From assembly GCA_016780435.1 (NCBI GenBank), contig JADHLU010000057.1, positions 1-6,451 of the forward strand: a stretch of 6,451 bases of DNA, given 5' to 3'. The position numbers and the translations under genes were made by a program. A model generated the notes under the pieces. That model saw only the letters and a list, made by a program, of their open reading frames with translations, had not been told where the DNA came from and ran no database searches. This document shows positions 5,501 through 6,451 of the stretch, piece by piece. Position 1 is the first letter of the stretch. The number at the start of each line of letters is the position of its first letter. Source of the stretch: Flavobacteriaceae bacterium. Lineage in GTDB: Bacteria; Bacteroidota; Bacteroidia; Flavobacteriales; Flavobacteriaceae.

Positions 5501-5531
5501 CAAAAATAGCATATATTCGTATATATTTAAA
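5501..5531 (-). promoter_or_regulatory. Bacteroidetes-type promoter of tRNA-Pro
   Basis: On the minus strand TATTTTTG (5501-5508) matches the -7 consensus TAnnTTTG exactly and ends 12 nt before the tRNA 5' end. TTTA (5528-5531) lies 19 nt further upstream at the -33 position, one base off TTTG. The spacing would give a leader of only about 6 nt. The spacer contains an AT-rich palindrome, ATATA-TTCG-TATAT, at 5511-5524. Confidence 0.75.
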
Positions 5532-5547
5532 GCGAATCTTCTGAAGT

Positions 5548-6451
5548 ATGTGTATCCGCAATTTTTCTATTCCCAGTTTATTCGCAGCACTTTTTCTAGT
5601 TACTGCTTGTAACGATAATGGTCAAAGCCAAAAGGCCGAGGCCTTAGAGAGCCCAACCGGGGCTGTAACCTTAAGTGAGGTCAGTGATGCCGATTACGGT
5701 TACGAGCTCGATTTAGTGGCTGGTGAGCTAGAAATTCCGTGGGGAATGGCCTTTGTAAATGAGGGTATTTTGGTGAGTGAAAAAAACGGCGACCTATGGA
5801 TGTATACCGGGCCTAACGAGCGCACCGCTATTGAAGGCGCGCCAGAAGTTTGGTATAAGAGACAAGGTGGGCTTTTAGATATAGAATTGGACCCAAATTA
5901 CGCTGAAGAACCCTGGATTTACTTTTCGTATGCCAAGCAAGACTCTAGTGGCGCTGACAAGGGCCACACCGCCATAGCACGTGCCAAGCTTGAGGGGAAC
6001 GCCTTGATTGAGTGGAACGATTTGTATTACGGAGCCGAAGTCTCAGACAAGGGCCACCACTTCGGGTCTCGACTTGAGTTTGACGATCAAGGCCTATTGT
6101 ATTTCACCATTGGTGATCGCGGTGATCGTGACAACAATCCGCAAGACATTAGCCGAGACGCCGGTAAGGTGTATCGCATTCATAAAGACGGAAGCATCCC
6201 GAGCGACAATCCGTTCGCTGATCAAGAAGGTGTAAAAAAGGCCATTTACAGCTATGGACACCGCAACGCGCAGGGAATGATTTTTCATCCGACCTTCAAA
6301 GAAATATGGGTTCACGAACACGGTCCACAAGGAGGCGACGAAATCAATGCTTCTAAGCCAGGTAAGAATTTCGGATGGCCCGTAATCAGCTACGGCATCA
6401 ATTACGACGGAAGTTCATTCACCGAAAAAACAGCAATGGAAGGTATGGAGC
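5548..6451 (+). CDS. PQQ-dependent soluble aldose sugar dehydrogenase-type lipoprotein (partial)
   Basis: An open frame from ATG 5548 to the right edge, 301 codons without a stop. It starts with a lipoprotein signal peptide: a hydrophobic run at 11-19 and lipobox V-T-A-C with Cys21, so the protein is membrane-anchored. The rest is a six-bladed propeller of the soluble glucose/aldose sugar dehydrogenase family (sGDH/YliI type). It shows I-P-W-G-M-A-F early, KGHHFGSRLEFD at 168-179 (region of the catalytic-base His), FTIGDRGDRD at 186-195, DGSIPSDNPF at 214-223, YSYGHRNAQGM at 234-244, HEHGPQGGDEIN at 256-267 and GKNFGWPVISYGINYDG at 272-288. The family oxidises sugars or other alcohols with PQQ and passes electrons to external acceptors. 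The natural substrate here is unknown. The last blade and C terminus are cut off. It is divergent from tRNA-Pro with a 59-nt gap. Confidence 0.92.
   Translation, partial: MCIRNFSIPSLFAALFLVTACNDNGQSQKAEALESPTGAVTLSEVSDADYGYELDLVAGELEIPWGMAFVNEGILVSEKNGDLWMYTGPNERTAIEGAPEVWYKRQGGLLDIELDPNYAEEPWIYFSYAKQDSSGADKGHTAIARAKLEGNALIEWNDLYYGAEVSDKGHHFGSRLEFDDQGLLYFTIGDRGDRDNNPQDISRDAGKVYRIHKDGSIPSDNPFADQEGVKKAIYSYGHRNAQGMIFHPTFKEIWVHEHGPQGGDEINASKPGKNFGWPVISYGINYDGSSFTEKTAMEGME

Noticed and set aside
6008..6330. Short open frames on both strands (6008-6235 plus, 6094-6330 minus)
   Set aside because: Both overlap the PQQ sugar dehydrogenase frame, which carries uninterrupted family motifs through this stretch.

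Overview
The window looks like a piece of a Bacteroidota chromosome, probably Flavobacteriia-like, with moderate GC. The evidence is: secreted proteins of families typical of that phylum (DUF2490, DUF2911, and a serine hydrolase resembling the C-terminal half of Bacteroidetes GH3/beta-lactamase fusion proteins); signal peptides ending in AQ or AQA; weak or absent Shine-Dalgarno sequences; and promoter-like boxes of the Bacteroidetes form TAnnTTTG, including a perfect one in front of a tRNA gene. The exact genus cannot be read from this sequence.

Layout. Positions 1-171 (minus) are the N-terminal part of a DUF4442 hotdog-like protein that runs off the left edge. Directly upstream of it, separated by 7 nt, is trxB, thioredoxin reductase (179-1129, minus). 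A divergent intergenic region with a probable trxB promoter follows. On the plus strand come a secreted rhodanese (1253-1630) and, 9 nt later, a DUF2490 outer-membrane-type protein (1640-2305), then a secreted DUF2911 protein (2454-2981). The last overlaps tail to tail, by its stop codon, with a secreted beta-propeller-like protein on the minus strand (2978-3907). A secreted serine hydrolase starting at TTG follows (3988-5220, plus).

The 194 bp between that hydrolase and the next gene are dense with structure: an exact 18-bp tandem duplication whose second copy forms a long hairpin, then a perfect 22-bp inverted repeat (5285-5306 / 5395-5416) that encloses three more hairpins, including a strong terminator. 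The right arm runs into the 3' end of a tRNA-Pro(GGG) gene (5415-5488, minus), which has a clear promoter. Divergent from it, at the right edge, is a lipoprotein of the PQQ-dependent soluble sugar dehydrogenase family (5548 to the end, partial).

Most of the window is ordinary housekeeping and cell-envelope content: one cytoplasmic redox enzyme, one tRNA, and six exported proteins with no obvious shared pathway. No mobile-element gene, CRISPR array, defence gene or phage gene is visible. The most unusual signal is the nested palindromic block next to the tRNA. The two edge-truncated genes and the tRNA were identified from the raw sequence.
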